A stretch of 64,000 nucleotides of DNA from Bacteroidota bacterium (GTDB lineage Bacteria > Bacteroidota > Bacteroidia > Chitinophagales > Chitinophagaceae). The notes under the pieces were generated by a model, which saw only the letters and a program-made list of their open reading frames with translations, made no database searches and was not told the DNA's origin. A program made the position numbers and the translations under genes. The DNA lies in contig JAFDXI010000169.1 of the NCBI GenBank assembly GCA_018268035.1, positions 1 to 64,000 of the forward strand, read 5' to 3'. The number at the start of each line of letters is the position of its first letter. Positions within the stretch are counted from its first letter, which is position 1. Of the stretch, positions 37,450 to 46,686 are shown one piece after another.

Positions 37450-38562
37450 ATGAAATTACCCATCTTGCTTTGTTACACTTTACTTTTAACCATTAGCAGT
37501 AATTGCAGAAATTCAATACATGCAGAAAACAACAATGTACCTGATTCTCCTGTTGAAAAGTCATCCTCTGTTGTTGCCGATACTACAGTGAAAACACGTT
37601 TTGGAGTGATGGTCGCAAAGAGTGAAGGCCACATCATCCCACCGGCTCAACAAGTAAAAGTTGCCAGGTCATTGGGCGTGAATTACATCCGTTGTAAAAT
37701 TGATATTTCTAGCTGGTCTGGTTCAAGTGATGCTTATGATACGTATGCTGCTGCAGGTTTTAAAGTGCTACTCAATATTATTTCAGGTGTGCCCCGCAAT
37801 GCAGCAGGTGATCATGCACCTGTTCCTTTTCCAACTGATATGAATGCTTATGCAAAATCTTTGAATTCTATTCTTGATAAATACAGGCCGGAAGTAGTGG
37901 TGATTGAAAATGAAGAAGACAATCCTAATTATCATTCAGGTGATGCAGATGATTACATCAATGAATTAAAAACAGCTATTCAGGTTGCTCACTCAAAAGG
38001 TTTGAAGGTAACCAATGCAGGAATTACATTCAGGGAAGTTTGTTTGATTGCCTATGATGATATGATACAGCAAGGTAAAAAGCAACAAGCTATTGAGTTT
38101 GCACAAAAAGTTTTTCCGCCAAATGTTCTTAAACGTATAAACAATCTTTCGATGCCTGCCGTAAAACGCCAGCTTGATTTTGGCAGGAAGATAATTGCAG
38201 CATATAAAACACTGGATCTTGATTATGTGAACTTCCATTGGTATGAACCAATCAGGGCAAGGGGTATAAATGGTGCAGATGTGTCTGACACTACTGTTGA
38301 TCCAAAAATATTTGAGTTTATTACTAATTTCCTGAAAACGAAAACGGGTAAGCCTATTCTCTCCAACGAAATTGGTGTGTTTAATCCATCACCCTCATTA
38401 GTGAAAGGGCTACTGCAAACAGTTAAGGATGCAGGTTTGAGTTATGCTATTTTTTATAGTGCTGATGGTGGTGTTGGTAAAGCTGTTGGCCTTCAAAATG
38501 GTTTGGGTGAATTGAGACCTAATGGTCAGGCATTCGAAAACTTTATCAAAGCACAACAATAA
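37450..38562 (+). CDS. Exported TIM-barrel protein, clan GH-A glycoside hydrolase-like
   Basis: 370 residues with an N-terminal export signal (about 1-20; Cys19 in SSNC may be a loose lipobox). The fold pattern is a beta/alpha barrel: FGVMVAKSEGH, GVNYIRCKIDIS, FKVLLNIISGVP, VVVIENEEDNPN, VTNAGI, VNFHWYEP, KPILSNEIGVF and YAIFYSADGG follow one another as barrel strands. The Glu after Asn in ENEED (strand 4) and the Glu in SNEIG (strand 7) are placed as the acid/base and nucleophile of clan GH-A enzymes. This points to a retaining glycoside hydrolase, family uncertain. It stands apart from the xylan locus. Substrate unknown. Confidence 0.6.
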   Translation: MKLPILLCYTLLLTISSNCRNSIHAENNNVPDSPVEKSSSVVADTTVKTRFGVMVAKSEGHIIPPAQQVKVARSLGVNYIRCKIDISSWSGSSDAYDTYAAAGFKVLLNIISGVPRNAAGDHAPVPFPTDMNAYAKSLNSILDKYRPEVVVIENEEDNPNYHSGDADDYINELKTAIQVAHSKGLKVTNAGITFREVCLIAYDDMIQQGKKQQAIEFAQKVFPPNVLKRINNLSMPAVKRQLDFGRKIIAAYKTLDLDYVNFHWYEPIRARGINGADVSDTTVDPKIFEFITNFLKTKTGKPILSNEIGVFNPSPSLVKGLLQTVKDAGLSYAIFYSADGGVGKAVGLQNGLGELRPNGQAFENFIKAQQ

Positions 38563-38727
38563 CAGTCTTTTGTGAATCTTATTCAACAAAACGAAATCTT
38601 TGACTTAATGATGAAGTACGAATGATGCTTACCATCCATCCATTTTTCTAAAAACATTTACAATGATTTATTGGATGTGTTGGTTTTTTGCTTAATTTTT
38701 GTTCATTCATTCAATTAAATATTTTAT

Positions 38728-39270
38728 ATGAAAAAATTCTTATCGCTTGCATTATTGTCAAGCCTGCTCTTTGTAGGTATAAATGCCAATGCACAGGGAG
38801 GCAATAAACCACCTGAAGATAAATCTAAACGTCCGAGCCCGCCTGCGATGGCTTCCGCAACAACATCAGATGGTGTTACCATTAAAATTGATTACAGCCA
38901 GCCTTCAGTAAAAGGTAGGGAGATAGGAAAAGATGTGGAGCCAATGAAAGATAAAGTGTGGAGAACAGGTGCCAATGAAGCTACTGTCTTTGAAATTAAT
39001 AAAGATGTTACCATCAATGGTAAAAAATTACCCGCAGGTAAATATGGTTTATTTACAATCTGGAATGGCAATACCTGGACTGTGATTTTTAATAAGACCT
39101 GGAATCAGTGGGGAGCTTTTAAATACAAATCTGCAGATGATGTTTTACGCGTTGATGTACCCAGTGCACCACCAGCTTCAGCCAGTGAAAAAATGACTTT
39201 CACGGTTGGTAATGATGGGATGGTTTCTCTTGCCTGGGGTAATGTAGGATTTGATTTTACAGTAAAATAA
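38728..39270 (+). CDS. DUF2911 family exported protein
   Basis: 180 residues with a signal peptide (ends about INANAQG). The DUF2911 landmarks are present: VTIKIDYSQPSVKGREI, VWRTGANEATVFE, LPAGKYGLFTIW and KTWNQWGAF. Members are common secreted or periplasmic proteins of Bacteroidota, with unknown function. The gene is followed by a strong terminator and is 165 bp after the preceding gene, so it is probably a single-gene unit. Confidence 0.9.
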   Translation: MKKFLSLALLSSLLFVGINANAQGGNKPPEDKSKRPSPPAMASATTSDGVTIKIDYSQPSVKGREIGKDVEPMKDKVWRTGANEATVFEINKDVTINGKKLPAGKYGLFTIWNGNTWTVIFNKTWNQWGAFKYKSADDVLRVDVPSAPPASASEKMTFTVGNDGMVSLAWGNVGFDFTVK

Positions 39271-39288
39271 TATTATTTAAAATTGTTG

Positions 39289-39328
39289 ACCGGGAATTCC
39301 TGAATGTTTCAGGTTTCCCGGTTTTTTT
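39289..39328 (+). terminator. Intrinsic terminator after the DUF2911 gene
   Basis: An outer stem ACCGGGAA/TTCCCGGT (39289-39296 with 39315-39322) encloses an inner stem CCTGAA/TTCAGG and is followed by seven T. Confidence 0.94.
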
Positions 39329-39444
39329 ATGCCTGAATTTTTTTAATACCAAACATAAAAACTATATAAAACTTCAAAAATGGTTGAGTAATATTTTCAT
39401 CCGTTATTGATTGATTATTTTTGCATCCTAAATTTTTTGAATAC

Positions 39445-40311
39445 ATGGTTAAAGTAGCCGGCATACAAATGAGTTGCACAGCAGATCCCGCTGCAAATCT
39501 TGATAAAACAATTGAACGCATTAAGCAGGCGGCTGCAAAAGGTGCACAGATTGTTTGTACACAGGAATTGTTTACATCGCTTTATTTCTGTGATGAAGAA
39601 AATTATGACAACTTCAGACTTGCAGAAAAAATTCCTGGTGATACAACAAATACTTTATGCCAGCTCGCAAAACAATTAAATGTTGTCATCATTGCTTCAC
39701 TGTTTGAAAAAAGAACGCAGGGCATTTATCATAACACAACAGCAGTGATAGATGCTGATGGCACTTATCTTGGTAAATACCGTAAGATGCATATTCCTGA
39801 TGACCCGGCTTATTATGAAAAATTTTATTTCACACCCGGCGACCTTGGTTTCAAATCATGGAAAACAAAATATGGAACTATCGGTGTGTTGATTTGTTGG
39901 GATCAATGGTATCCGGAAGCAGCACGAATAACATCATTGATGGGCGCAGAAATATTATTTTATCCCACAGCTATTGGATGGGCTACCGACCAGGATGATG
40001 CTACTAATGATGAACAATACAATGCCTGGCAAACCATTCAGCGAAGCCATGCAATTGCAAATGGTGTTCATGTAGTAAGTGTGAACAGGGTAGGACTGGA
40101 GCAGGATGCTAAAATGAAATTCTGGGGCGGTTCGTTTGTGTCTAATCCCTTTGGAAGCCTTATCTACAAAGCATCTCATGATGAAGAAGAAGTTTTTGTT
40201 GTGGATGTGGATACCAGTAAAACAAACCACTACAGGACGCACTGGCCTTTCCTGCGCGACAGAAGAATTGATGCTTATCAACCTATCACAAAAAGATTTA
40301 TTGACGAATAA
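39445..40311 (+). CDS. aguB: N-carbamoylputrescine amidase
   Basis: 288 residues from ATG 39445; the frame is open from a TTG at 39421, but the family starts at MVKVAGIQMSC. It is a carbon-nitrogen hydrolase (nitrilase superfamily) with the Glu-Lys-Cys triad: Glu41 in CTQELF, Lys114 in YRKMHIPD and Cys151 in LICWDQWYPEAAR. It splits N-carbamoylputrescine to putrescine, CO2 and ammonia in the cytoplasm. The partner aguA follows after 83 bp, which strengthens the substrate call within this broad superfamily. Confidence 0.94.
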   Translation: MVKVAGIQMSCTADPAANLDKTIERIKQAAAKGAQIVCTQELFTSLYFCDEENYDNFRLAEKIPGDTTNTLCQLAKQLNVVIIASLFEKRTQGIYHNTTAVIDADGTYLGKYRKMHIPDDPAYYEKFYFTPGDLGFKSWKTKYGTIGVLICWDQWYPEAARITSLMGAEILFYPTAIGWATDQDDATNDEQYNAWQTIQRSHAIANGVHVVSVNRVGLEQDAKMKFWGGSFVSNPFGSLIYKASHDEEEVFVVDVDTSKTNHYRTHWPFLRDRRIDAYQPITKRFIDE

Positions 40312-40394
40312 TTTTTTGATAATATCCTTTCAGAAATTATTGAGAATTTTTATTTTGAAAAAAATTAATAAACAGTTTTACACATACCATTTTT

Positions 40395-41453
40395 ATGGAT
40401 GAAATAAAAGGAGCCACACCTAAACAACTTGGATTTTATTTTCCTGCAGAATTTTCACCACATGAAGCTACATGGCTGAGCTGGCCACACAAGGAAGCAT
40501 CATGGCCCGGAAAAATTCAGACTATTTTCCAGCCTTATACACGTTTTATCAAAGCAGTGAGTGCTGGTGAAAAAGTATGCATCAATGTAGAAAATGAAGT
40601 AATGAAATCTTTTGCAGAAAATATATTGCAAAATGAAGGAGTGGATATGCAACAAATAAAATTCTTTTTTCATCCCACCAATGATGCCTGGTGCAGGGAT
40701 CATGGACCAGCATTTGTTATCAATAAAACCAAAGGAGAGAAAGCGATTGTTGACTGGGGCTATAATGCCTGGGGCAATAAATATCCTCCTTATGATTTGG
40801 ATGATGTCATCCCCACTTTAATTGCAAAAAAATTAGGCCTGAAAGTTTTTTATCCGGGTATTGTTATGGAAGGTGGTTCTGTTGAGTTTAATGGTAATGG
40901 AACTCTGATGACATCAACTGCATGTTTATTGAATCCAAATCGCAACCCACAACTTAATCAACAACAGATTGAAAATTATTTGTGTGAATATTATGGTGTT
41001 GAACAGATTTTATGGGTGGACGAAGGCATTATAGGCGATGATACCGATGGACATATTGATGATACAGTACGTTTTATAAATGAAGACTCAGTGATTGCAG
41101 TTGTTGAAGAAAATAAAGCTGATGAAAATTATTCATTATTACAACACAATCTTGATCAATTAAAAAAAATGCGGTTGTTGAATGGTAAGCAACTAAATAT
41201 TGCAGAGTTGCCAATGCCTGATGCAGTTTATTATGAAGGCCAGAGGCTGCCCGCTTCTTATGCTAATTTTTATATTGCTAATGATGTGGTGGTAGTACCG
41301 GTTTTTCAAAGTAACAAAGATGAAAAAGCTTTGGAAATAATTCAGCAGTTTTTCCCGACAAAAAAAGTGATGGGCATCAATTCAGTTGATATCATCTGGG
41401 GCTTGGGAAGCTTTCATTGCCTGAGCCAGCAGGAACCTCTTGTAAACATTTGA
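40395..41453 (+). CDS. aguA: Agmatine deiminase
   Basis: 352 residues of the peptidyl-arginine deiminase/agmatine deiminase family. It turns agmatine into N-carbamoylputrescine and ammonia. Family motifs: AEFSPHEATWLSWPH, WCRDHGPAFVI, VMEGGSVEFNGNGTLM, GDDTDGHIDDTVRF, and the C-terminal SFHCLSQQEP with catalytic Cys342. With aguB it gives a two-step route to putrescine that needs no ornithine decarboxylase. An arginine decarboxylase gene to supply agmatine is not in the window. Confidence 0.96.
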   Translation: MDEIKGATPKQLGFYFPAEFSPHEATWLSWPHKEASWPGKIQTIFQPYTRFIKAVSAGEKVCINVENEVMKSFAENILQNEGVDMQQIKFFFHPTNDAWCRDHGPAFVINKTKGEKAIVDWGYNAWGNKYPPYDLDDVIPTLIAKKLGLKVFYPGIVMEGGSVEFNGNGTLMTSTACLLNPNRNPQLNQQQIENYLCEYYGVEQILWVDEGIIGDDTDGHIDDTVRFINEDSVIAVVEENKADENYSLLQHNLDQLKKMRLLNGKQLNIAELPMPDAVYYEGQRLPASYANFYIANDVVVVPVFQSNKDEKALEIIQQFFPTKKVMGINSVDIIWGLGSFHCLSQQEPLVNI

Positions 41454-41464
41454 TTCTTTTTATT

Positions 41465-41483
41465 AGATACAGTTTTTGTATCT
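41465..41483 (+). other. Hairpin after aguA
   Basis: AGATACA and TGTATCT form a seven-base stem with a GTTTT loop, 11 bp after the stop. The next bases are A-rich, so it is not a clean intrinsic terminator. Confidence 0.35.
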
Positions 41484-41582
41484 CAAAAAATTTGTATGCA
41501 TTGATATATGCTGCCAATTGAGTTTGTAATGAATTTATATTGTTGAATAAAATTTGTTTATTAAAATTCATTGTTGCCCGAA

Positions 41583-41621
41583 AAAATTTTTCAAAATAGC
41601 TGAAACCATTTGCTCGTAAGG
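41583..41621. repeat. Dispersed intergenic repeat, copy 2
   Basis: Reverse-complement match (36 of 39) to 35033-35071. The bases that follow (to about 41660) keep a loose resemblance to the sequence beside copy 1, but the GC-rich hairpin there is not conserved. It lies about 130 bp after aguA. Confidence 0.7.
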
Positions 41622-41943
41622 CTTTCAGACATCATCATCTTTGGTGTGAGAATTGAAGGTGAGCATTGAATTGCAATTTTTTTTTCAATGTCAGTAGGAC
41701 AATAGTAATTAAGCATTAAGCCATTCATTAATTCAACCCGCTTTATTTTTTAAAGAATAGTGCAATTAATCATGATAAAACACACGATTAGTTGATAAGG
41801 TTATGATATTAATTTATTAAGACTTCTATGTATAAGATTGCATTATAAAATTGATGAAAGCGTTATGCTGGATAAAAAAAACTATTGCAGAAATTAATAA
41901 ATCATGCTAAATTGTCTCGGTAGGAATTTCTTTCTCTAAAAAA

Positions 41944-43875
41944 ATGAATAATCAGGATAGTAGCAATATCAGAGACGAAAAGGAGCAATTCAAGCAATCA
42001 CTCTCTAATGGAACAGCAAGGAAGTTAAGTGATTTCACCATGCATAAGTCTGTTTTAAAACTTATTCCTCATTCAATTATTATAGGAATTGCAGGAGCAT
42101 TTATTGCGCTTGTTTTACTTGACCTGATTGCACTCATCACTAATCTTTTATACTATCAGCGATTTGATCTATCACTCGTTTCGCCACGAAACAATACGCT
42201 AGGATGGATAGCAGTTTTAATACCAATGCTGGGTGGTTTAATTGTTGGTTTTATGGCACGGTATGGGTCTGAACGTATAAGGGGGCATGGCATTCCTGAA
42301 GCAATGGAAACAATATTGGTTGGAGGTAGTAAAGTAGAACCAAAACTCACCATACTTAAACCTATAGCCAGTGCAGTGAGTATTGGCACGGGTGGCCCGT
42401 TTGGTGCTGAAGGCCCGATTATATTAACTGGTGGGGCTATCGGTTCAGTATTGGCGCAGTTCAGGAATCTTACTGCAATCGAACGTAGAAGTTTATTGGT
42501 AGCGGGTGCAGCTGCAGGTATGAGCGCTGTGTTTGGAACACCTATAGCTGCTGTAATTCTTGGAGTGGAGTTATTACTTTTTGAATGGAAACCCCGTTCG
42601 TTTGTACCAGCTGCTGTGGCAAGTATTGTAGCCGATGCAATACGACATTTTTTTGTGCACCAGGGATGGATGAAAGCTGAACCTTTATTCCCTGTTCAGA
42701 AATTAGTTGTTTTGGGAAATACAGGCTTGCTTGATGCTGTTATTTTAGGAATCATTTGTGGTGGTTTGGCCTGGCTATTAACCAAAGCAGTATATGGTGC
42801 TGAAGATGCTTTCAGAAAATTACCAATACACTGGATGTGGTGGCCGGTAATTGGTGGATTGATTGTTGGTATTGGTGGCGTGATTGAACCAAATGCTCTT
42901 GGTGTAGGATATGATACAATAGCTGATGAGTTAGCGGGTAACCTTGCAGTCACAACTCTTATTAGCATCTTTGTTGTGAAATTAATTATCTGGGCTGTGG
43001 CTTTAGGTTCCGGTACAAGTGGTGGTATCCTTGCCCCTATATTAATCATGGGTGCTGCAGTTGGTGGATTATTAGGTTTGGTTTTCCCTGGAAAAATTCC
43101 TTCAGAATGGGCATTGCTTGGAATGGCTGGTGCATTGGCTGGTGTGATGCGTTCCCCCTTTACTTCTATAATTTTTGCAATTGAACTAACACATAGTGTT
43201 AATTTGTTTTTGCCCCTTTTAATTACTGTTACAATAGCACATCTTATCAGTGTGCTTACTTTAAAGCGTTCTATACTCACTGAAAAAGTTGCCCGCCGCG
43301 GTTTCCATGTATTAAGAGAATATGCTGTAGAACCATTGGAAGTTTTATTTGCTGAAGATGTTATGTCAACAGATGTGCTAACTATCAACACAGGCACAAC
43401 AATGATTGAAGTAAAAGAAATGATTCAGGCACACCTGCACATGAGACGGCAACGCCTGCTGCCAATAACAACTAATGATGGTATTATGGTTGGAGTTATT
43501 TCGTGGCAGGATATCATGGAAAAATCTTTAAAAGGTGAACTGACAGGAACAGTTGATGATAATATGATTAACCACGTCATCACTGCATACCCAGGGGAAT
43601 CCTTGCGCATCGTTGCTGATAGGATGGCTGCTAAACATGTTGGTGTATTGCCTGTTGTGGATAAAAAAGAAAAAGGAAAACTTTGTGGACTGATAACTCA
43701 ATTTGAACTACTAACTGCAAGAGACAGGATATTGCAGGAAGAAAGAAAAAGAGAAAAGATTTTAAAAACCTGGTCTATATCAAAATATGGAAACCTTGGT
43801 GGGCTTACTCGGTTATTTTCTGCTGCTGATGAAACGAGAAACGGCAGTGAATCCGATCAAATGAATAGGCTTTAG
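41944..43875 (+). CDS. ClC-family chloride channel or H+/Cl- antiporter with CBS domains
   Basis: 643 residues. The ClC membrane domain spans about 35-440 with the ion-site signatures GTGGPFGAEGP (gating Glu at about 156) and GSGTSGGILAP; the gating Glu is kept, as in proton-coupled exchangers, though a proton-path Glu could not be placed. The C-terminal ~170 residues hold two CBS domains (about 460-600: AEDVMSTDVLTI and the later GVLPVVDKK), which often bind adenine nucleotides and regulate gating. The cytosolic N-terminus is polar. It stands alone, with long gaps on both sides. Confidence 0.95.
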   Translation: MNNQDSSNIRDEKEQFKQSLSNGTARKLSDFTMHKSVLKLIPHSIIIGIAGAFIALVLLDLIALITNLLYYQRFDLSLVSPRNNTLGWIAVLIPMLGGLIVGFMARYGSERIRGHGIPEAMETILVGGSKVEPKLTILKPIASAVSIGTGGPFGAEGPIILTGGAIGSVLAQFRNLTAIERRSLLVAGAAAGMSAVFGTPIAAVILGVELLLFEWKPRSFVPAAVASIVADAIRHFFVHQGWMKAEPLFPVQKLVVLGNTGLLDAVILGIICGGLAWLLTKAVYGAEDAFRKLPIHWMWWPVIGGLIVGIGGVIEPNALGVGYDTIADELAGNLAVTTLISIFVVKLIIWAVALGSGTSGGILAPILIMGAAVGGLLGLVFPGKIPSEWALLGMAGALAGVMRSPFTSIIFAIELTHSVNLFLPLLITVTIAHLISVLTLKRSILTEKVARRGFHVLREYAVEPLEVLFAEDVMSTDVLTINTGTTMIEVKEMIQAHLHMRRQRLLPITTNDGIMVGVISWQDIMEKSLKGELTGTVDDNMINHVITAYPGESLRIVADRMAAKHVGVLPVVDKKEKGKLCGLITQFELLTARDRILQEERKREKILKTWSISKYGNLGGLTRLFSAADETRNGSESDQMNRL

Positions 43876-44209
43876 AAAATTCTGTTAAGCTTTCTAATTG
43901 ATTATTTTACCGCATTTCATTTTAATAAGACACCGGGTTTAAAAAATAAAATAAACCTGATTTGCTGTAATATAAAATCACAAAAACAATAACTATGGTT
44001 TTATAAATAATAAAATGAAAATCTTTTTTGAACGGCTATGCAAATGCATGTCTTATTTATTAAACCTGACAATCTTAAACACAAACATTTACTTGTATTA
44101 GCCGTATCTTTATTATATTGTTTGAATCCTGTTATTGAACATGTCTATGGATGCTTGCTCATTAAGGCAATGAATTTATTCAAAACCAAAACGACGATTA
44201 TTTTTACCA
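43876..44209. other. Intergenic region before the polysaccharide genes
   Basis: 334 bases. GGTTTA (43936-43941) and TAAACC (43952-43957) form a weak hairpin after the ClC gene without a T run. A 64-codon ORF (44038-44232) overlaps the next gene's start but shows no family features, so it is not called. Confidence 0.4.
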
Positions 44210-45331
44210 GTGTCATCACTGCAAAAACATAAAATACTAATCATATCCCAATCCACCGGAGGTGTTGAAACTTTTATTAAACAGGTAGCCATGTTTATTG
44301 ATAAAGATAAATTTGAAATTGCCATTGCATCATCTGTTGAATCAATAAAAGATTTTTGCGAAATCAATCAAACTAGGTTTTATCCTCTTGGCATATCAAG
44401 AGGTGTAAGTTTTTTTGCTGATATAAAATGTTTTTTCAGTATCAGAAAAATTATCGCAAAAGAAAAACCTGCTGTTGTACACCTGCAGACGGCAAAAGCT
44501 GGATTCATCGGCAGGATTGCTGCGTGGACTAAAGGCTCAAAAATTTTATTCTCTCCACATGGAGGTTCCTATCTGTCATTCTCCGGTTTTAAAAGAATGA
44601 TATTTTTTTCGCTTGAAATAATGGCTAAAAAATTTACTGATAATCTTCTGGCAATTTCTAATTCTGAAGCCAACCGTTTTATCAATGAAGTAGGATTTAA
44701 AAGGGAAAAAGTTAGTGTGGTGTTGAATGGCATACCAATAAAACCAAAAAGCAACATACAACCCTCTTTTTTTGATGCTGCTGTTAAATATAAGATTGGA
44801 ACAGTAAGCAGGTTTGCTTTTCAGAAAAATCCTCTGTTGTTTGCAGATATTGCAAATGATATTATCTGCGAATTTCCTGAAGTGCATTTTTATTTTGTCG
44901 GGCCGGATTTTGATAACAATTTAAGGGCTGCTTTCATTGACAGGCTCAATGTATATGATATTGCAAACAATGTGCATGTCTTAGGCCAGGTGGATGAAAT
45001 AACAGCAGAAAATTTTATTGAAAACCTTGATATTTTTTTATTGCCTTCAGTATATGAAGGTTTGTCGCTTTCATTGCTGACTGCGATGTCAAAAGCTGTG
45101 CCTTGTGTGGTGAGTAAATGTGAAGGGAACCTGGATGTTATTAATAATTATGAAAATGGTTTTGCCTGTATGATAAAAGAAGATTATGTGACTGTGATTA
45201 AAAAATTAATTGCTAACCCTGAACTTATGAAAGGAATAGGAACCTGTGGTAAAACTTATGTTGAACAACATCATGATATTTCTAAAACAATAAAAGAAAT
45301 TGAATCTGTTTATTTTTCCCTGATAGATTAA
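44210..45331 (+). CDS. Family 4 glycosyltransferase
   Basis: 373 residues with a GT-B fold: N-terminal acceptor domain with STGGVETFIKQVA and FSPHGGSYLSF, and C-terminal donor domain with YKIGTVSRFAFQKNPLLF and LPSVYEGLSLSLL. It should transfer a sugar from a nucleotide-sugar donor to a lipid-linked glycan in the cytoplasm. The donor-site EX7E motif has only its first Glu; the second position is Thr (YEGLSLSLLTAM). The start is GTG at 44210, just before the N-terminal strand. The flavoprotein gene follows 11 bp later, so the two form an operon. Donor and acceptor are unknown. Confidence 0.9.
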   Translation: MSSLQKHKILIISQSTGGVETFIKQVAMFIDKDKFEIAIASSVESIKDFCEINQTRFYPLGISRGVSFFADIKCFFSIRKIIAKEKPAVVHLQTAKAGFIGRIAAWTKGSKILFSPHGGSYLSFSGFKRMIFFSLEIMAKKFTDNLLAISNSEANRFINEVGFKREKVSVVLNGIPIKPKSNIQPSFFDAAVKYKIGTVSRFAFQKNPLLFADIANDIICEFPEVHFYFVGPDFDNNLRAAFIDRLNVYDIANNVHVLGQVDEITAENFIENLDIFLLPSVYEGLSLSLLTAMSKAVPCVVSKCEGNLDVINNYENGFACMIKEDYVTVIKKLIANPELMKGIGTCGKTYVEQHHDISKTIKEIESVYFSLID

Positions 45332-45342
45332 ATGCCAAAACG

Positions 45343-46686
45343 ATGAGTACAATTGCAATAATTGGTGCAGGGCCTGCCGGTTTAAGCGCTGCAGCAGAAC
45401 TGCTGCAGCATAAGGTTGCTGTTGATATATATGAGCGTGATAATACTGTTGGCGGATTAGCTAAAACTATTGATGTGCTGGGCGATAGGGTAGAAATGGG
45501 ACCTCATTTTTTTTCAGCAGATTTTAATCCTGGTTTAAAAAAGAATATTTCAGAATTTTTGAAAGATGATGTCTTTGTTTTTGATCGTTTGACCCGTATC
45601 TGTCTTGATAATGGATTGTCATTAAAATACCCACCACAGATTTCAGATATTTTAAAAAATATGAGTTTCACTGAAATGGTAAAAGCATCATTTTCATATT
45701 TAGCTGCGATGTTGGGAAAGAAAAACGAAACTGATTTTGAATCATACATGAAAAGTAAAATAGGAGGGTTTATGTATGAGAAATTTTTCATGGATTACAG
45801 TAAGAAACTCTGGAACATTGATGGCTCAAATCTTTCACCTCAGTTTGGAATTTCATTGATTGGGTTTGGAGATTTGAATTTTGTTTCGATAATCAAAAAA
45901 CTTTTTGTTGGTAACAAATCTGCAAGGCTTACAAAATATATTTACCCGAAGAAAGGTTTTTCAGAATTGTGGAATAAGTATTCCGAAATGATTCAAAGCA
46001 ATGGTGGAAATATTTATTTGAATGCAGCACTTAAAAAGTTTGATCTTGATGGAAAAAAAATTAATGGTATTATCCTGGATGATGGCACTGTAAAAAAATA
46101 TGATCTTGTTTTATCAACTATTCCTGATCCTGCCATTCTTGCGCTGACAGGTGAGTTTCCTGATACTCTAAAAGAGTCCATGAAAAAAATACATTTTCGA
46201 AATGTGATTTTTGTATATATGCAAATGGATGAGTTGTTACACGTCGCAGACCAGAACATTTATGTTTATAATAAAAATATCAAAGCAGTGAGGCTCACCA
46301 ACTTTAATAGTTTCAGGAACAAAACAGGCAAAGAGACATTGATGATTGAGTATTGGACTGATGAGCAGGAGCCAATCTGGCAAAGTAGTGATGAAGAAAT
46401 ATGCAGCATTGCAAAAAGTGATATGGCAAAAATTTTTCCAGGTGAAAAACTGATATATAACAGATTTGCAGTTAAGAAAATTCCCAGGGCATACCGGGCG
46501 CCTGACGTAAATCTTGAGCATGTCAATAATTCCTTTATAGCATTTTTAAATGAATATTCAGGACTGCTGCGTTTCGGAAGATCTTCCCAGGTTAATTTCA
46601 ACTATGGCATGGAAGATGCCTTGAACGAAGGAATAAAAGTTGCAAAGAAAATTATTGCTATGCTTGAACAACATGCTTCTGAATAA
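45343..46686 (+). CDS. FAD-dependent oxidoreductase/UDP-galactopyranose mutase-like protein (rightward arm)
   Basis: 447 residues. The Rossmann dinucleotide motif IAIIGAGPAGLSAAAELL at the N-terminus, then YERDNTVGGLAKT (FAD ribose contact) and the block MGPHFFSADFNP mark the protoporphyrinogen oxidase/amine oxidase/UDP-galactopyranose mutase superfamily. In a polysaccharide context, a flavoenzyme that changes a sugar nucleotide or lipid-linked sugar is likely, but substrate is not known. A distant relative lies at 48510-49829. The last 29 bases overlap the end of the convergent deacetylase gene. Confidence 0.82.
   Translation: MSTIAIIGAGPAGLSAAAELLQHKVAVDIYERDNTVGGLAKTIDVLGDRVEMGPHFFSADFNPGLKKNISEFLKDDVFVFDRLTRICLDNGLSLKYPPQISDILKNMSFTEMVKASFSYLAAMLGKKNETDFESYMKSKIGGFMYEKFFMDYSKKLWNIDGSNLSPQFGISLIGFGDLNFVSIIKKLFVGNKSARLTKYIYPKKGFSELWNKYSEMIQSNGGNIYLNAALKKFDLDGKKINGIILDDGTVKKYDLVLSTIPDPAILALTGEFPDTLKESMKKIHFRNVIFVYMQMDELLHVADQNIYVYNKNIKAVRLTNFNSFRNKTGKETLMIEYWTDEQEPIWQSSDEEICSIAKSDMAKIFPGEKLIYNRFAVKKIPRAYRAPDVNLEHVNNSFIAFLNEYSGLLRFGRSSQVNFNYGMEDALNEGIKVAKKIIAMLEQHASE

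Larger units (their letters stand above)
41454..41943. other. Intergenic region between aguA and the ClC gene
   Basis: 490 bases without a recognisable gene. Apart from the hairpin near the left end it holds the second copy of the dispersed repeat (41583-41621, listed separately). The right part, from about 41700, is AT-rich and must contain the promoter for the ClC gene. Confidence 0.5.

Noticed and set aside
41465..41483. Hairpin after aguA as an intrinsic terminator
   Set aside because: The stem is followed by A residues and not by T residues, so it is kept only as an unnamed hairpin.
42696..43397. 233-codon ORF on the minus strand opposite the ClC gene
   Set aside because: It is the antisense of a well-conserved membrane protein gene and shows no family pattern of its own.
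44038..44232. 64-codon ORF ahead of the GT4 gene
   Set aside because: It overlaps the GT4 start in another frame, and its composition is that of random AT-rich DNA.
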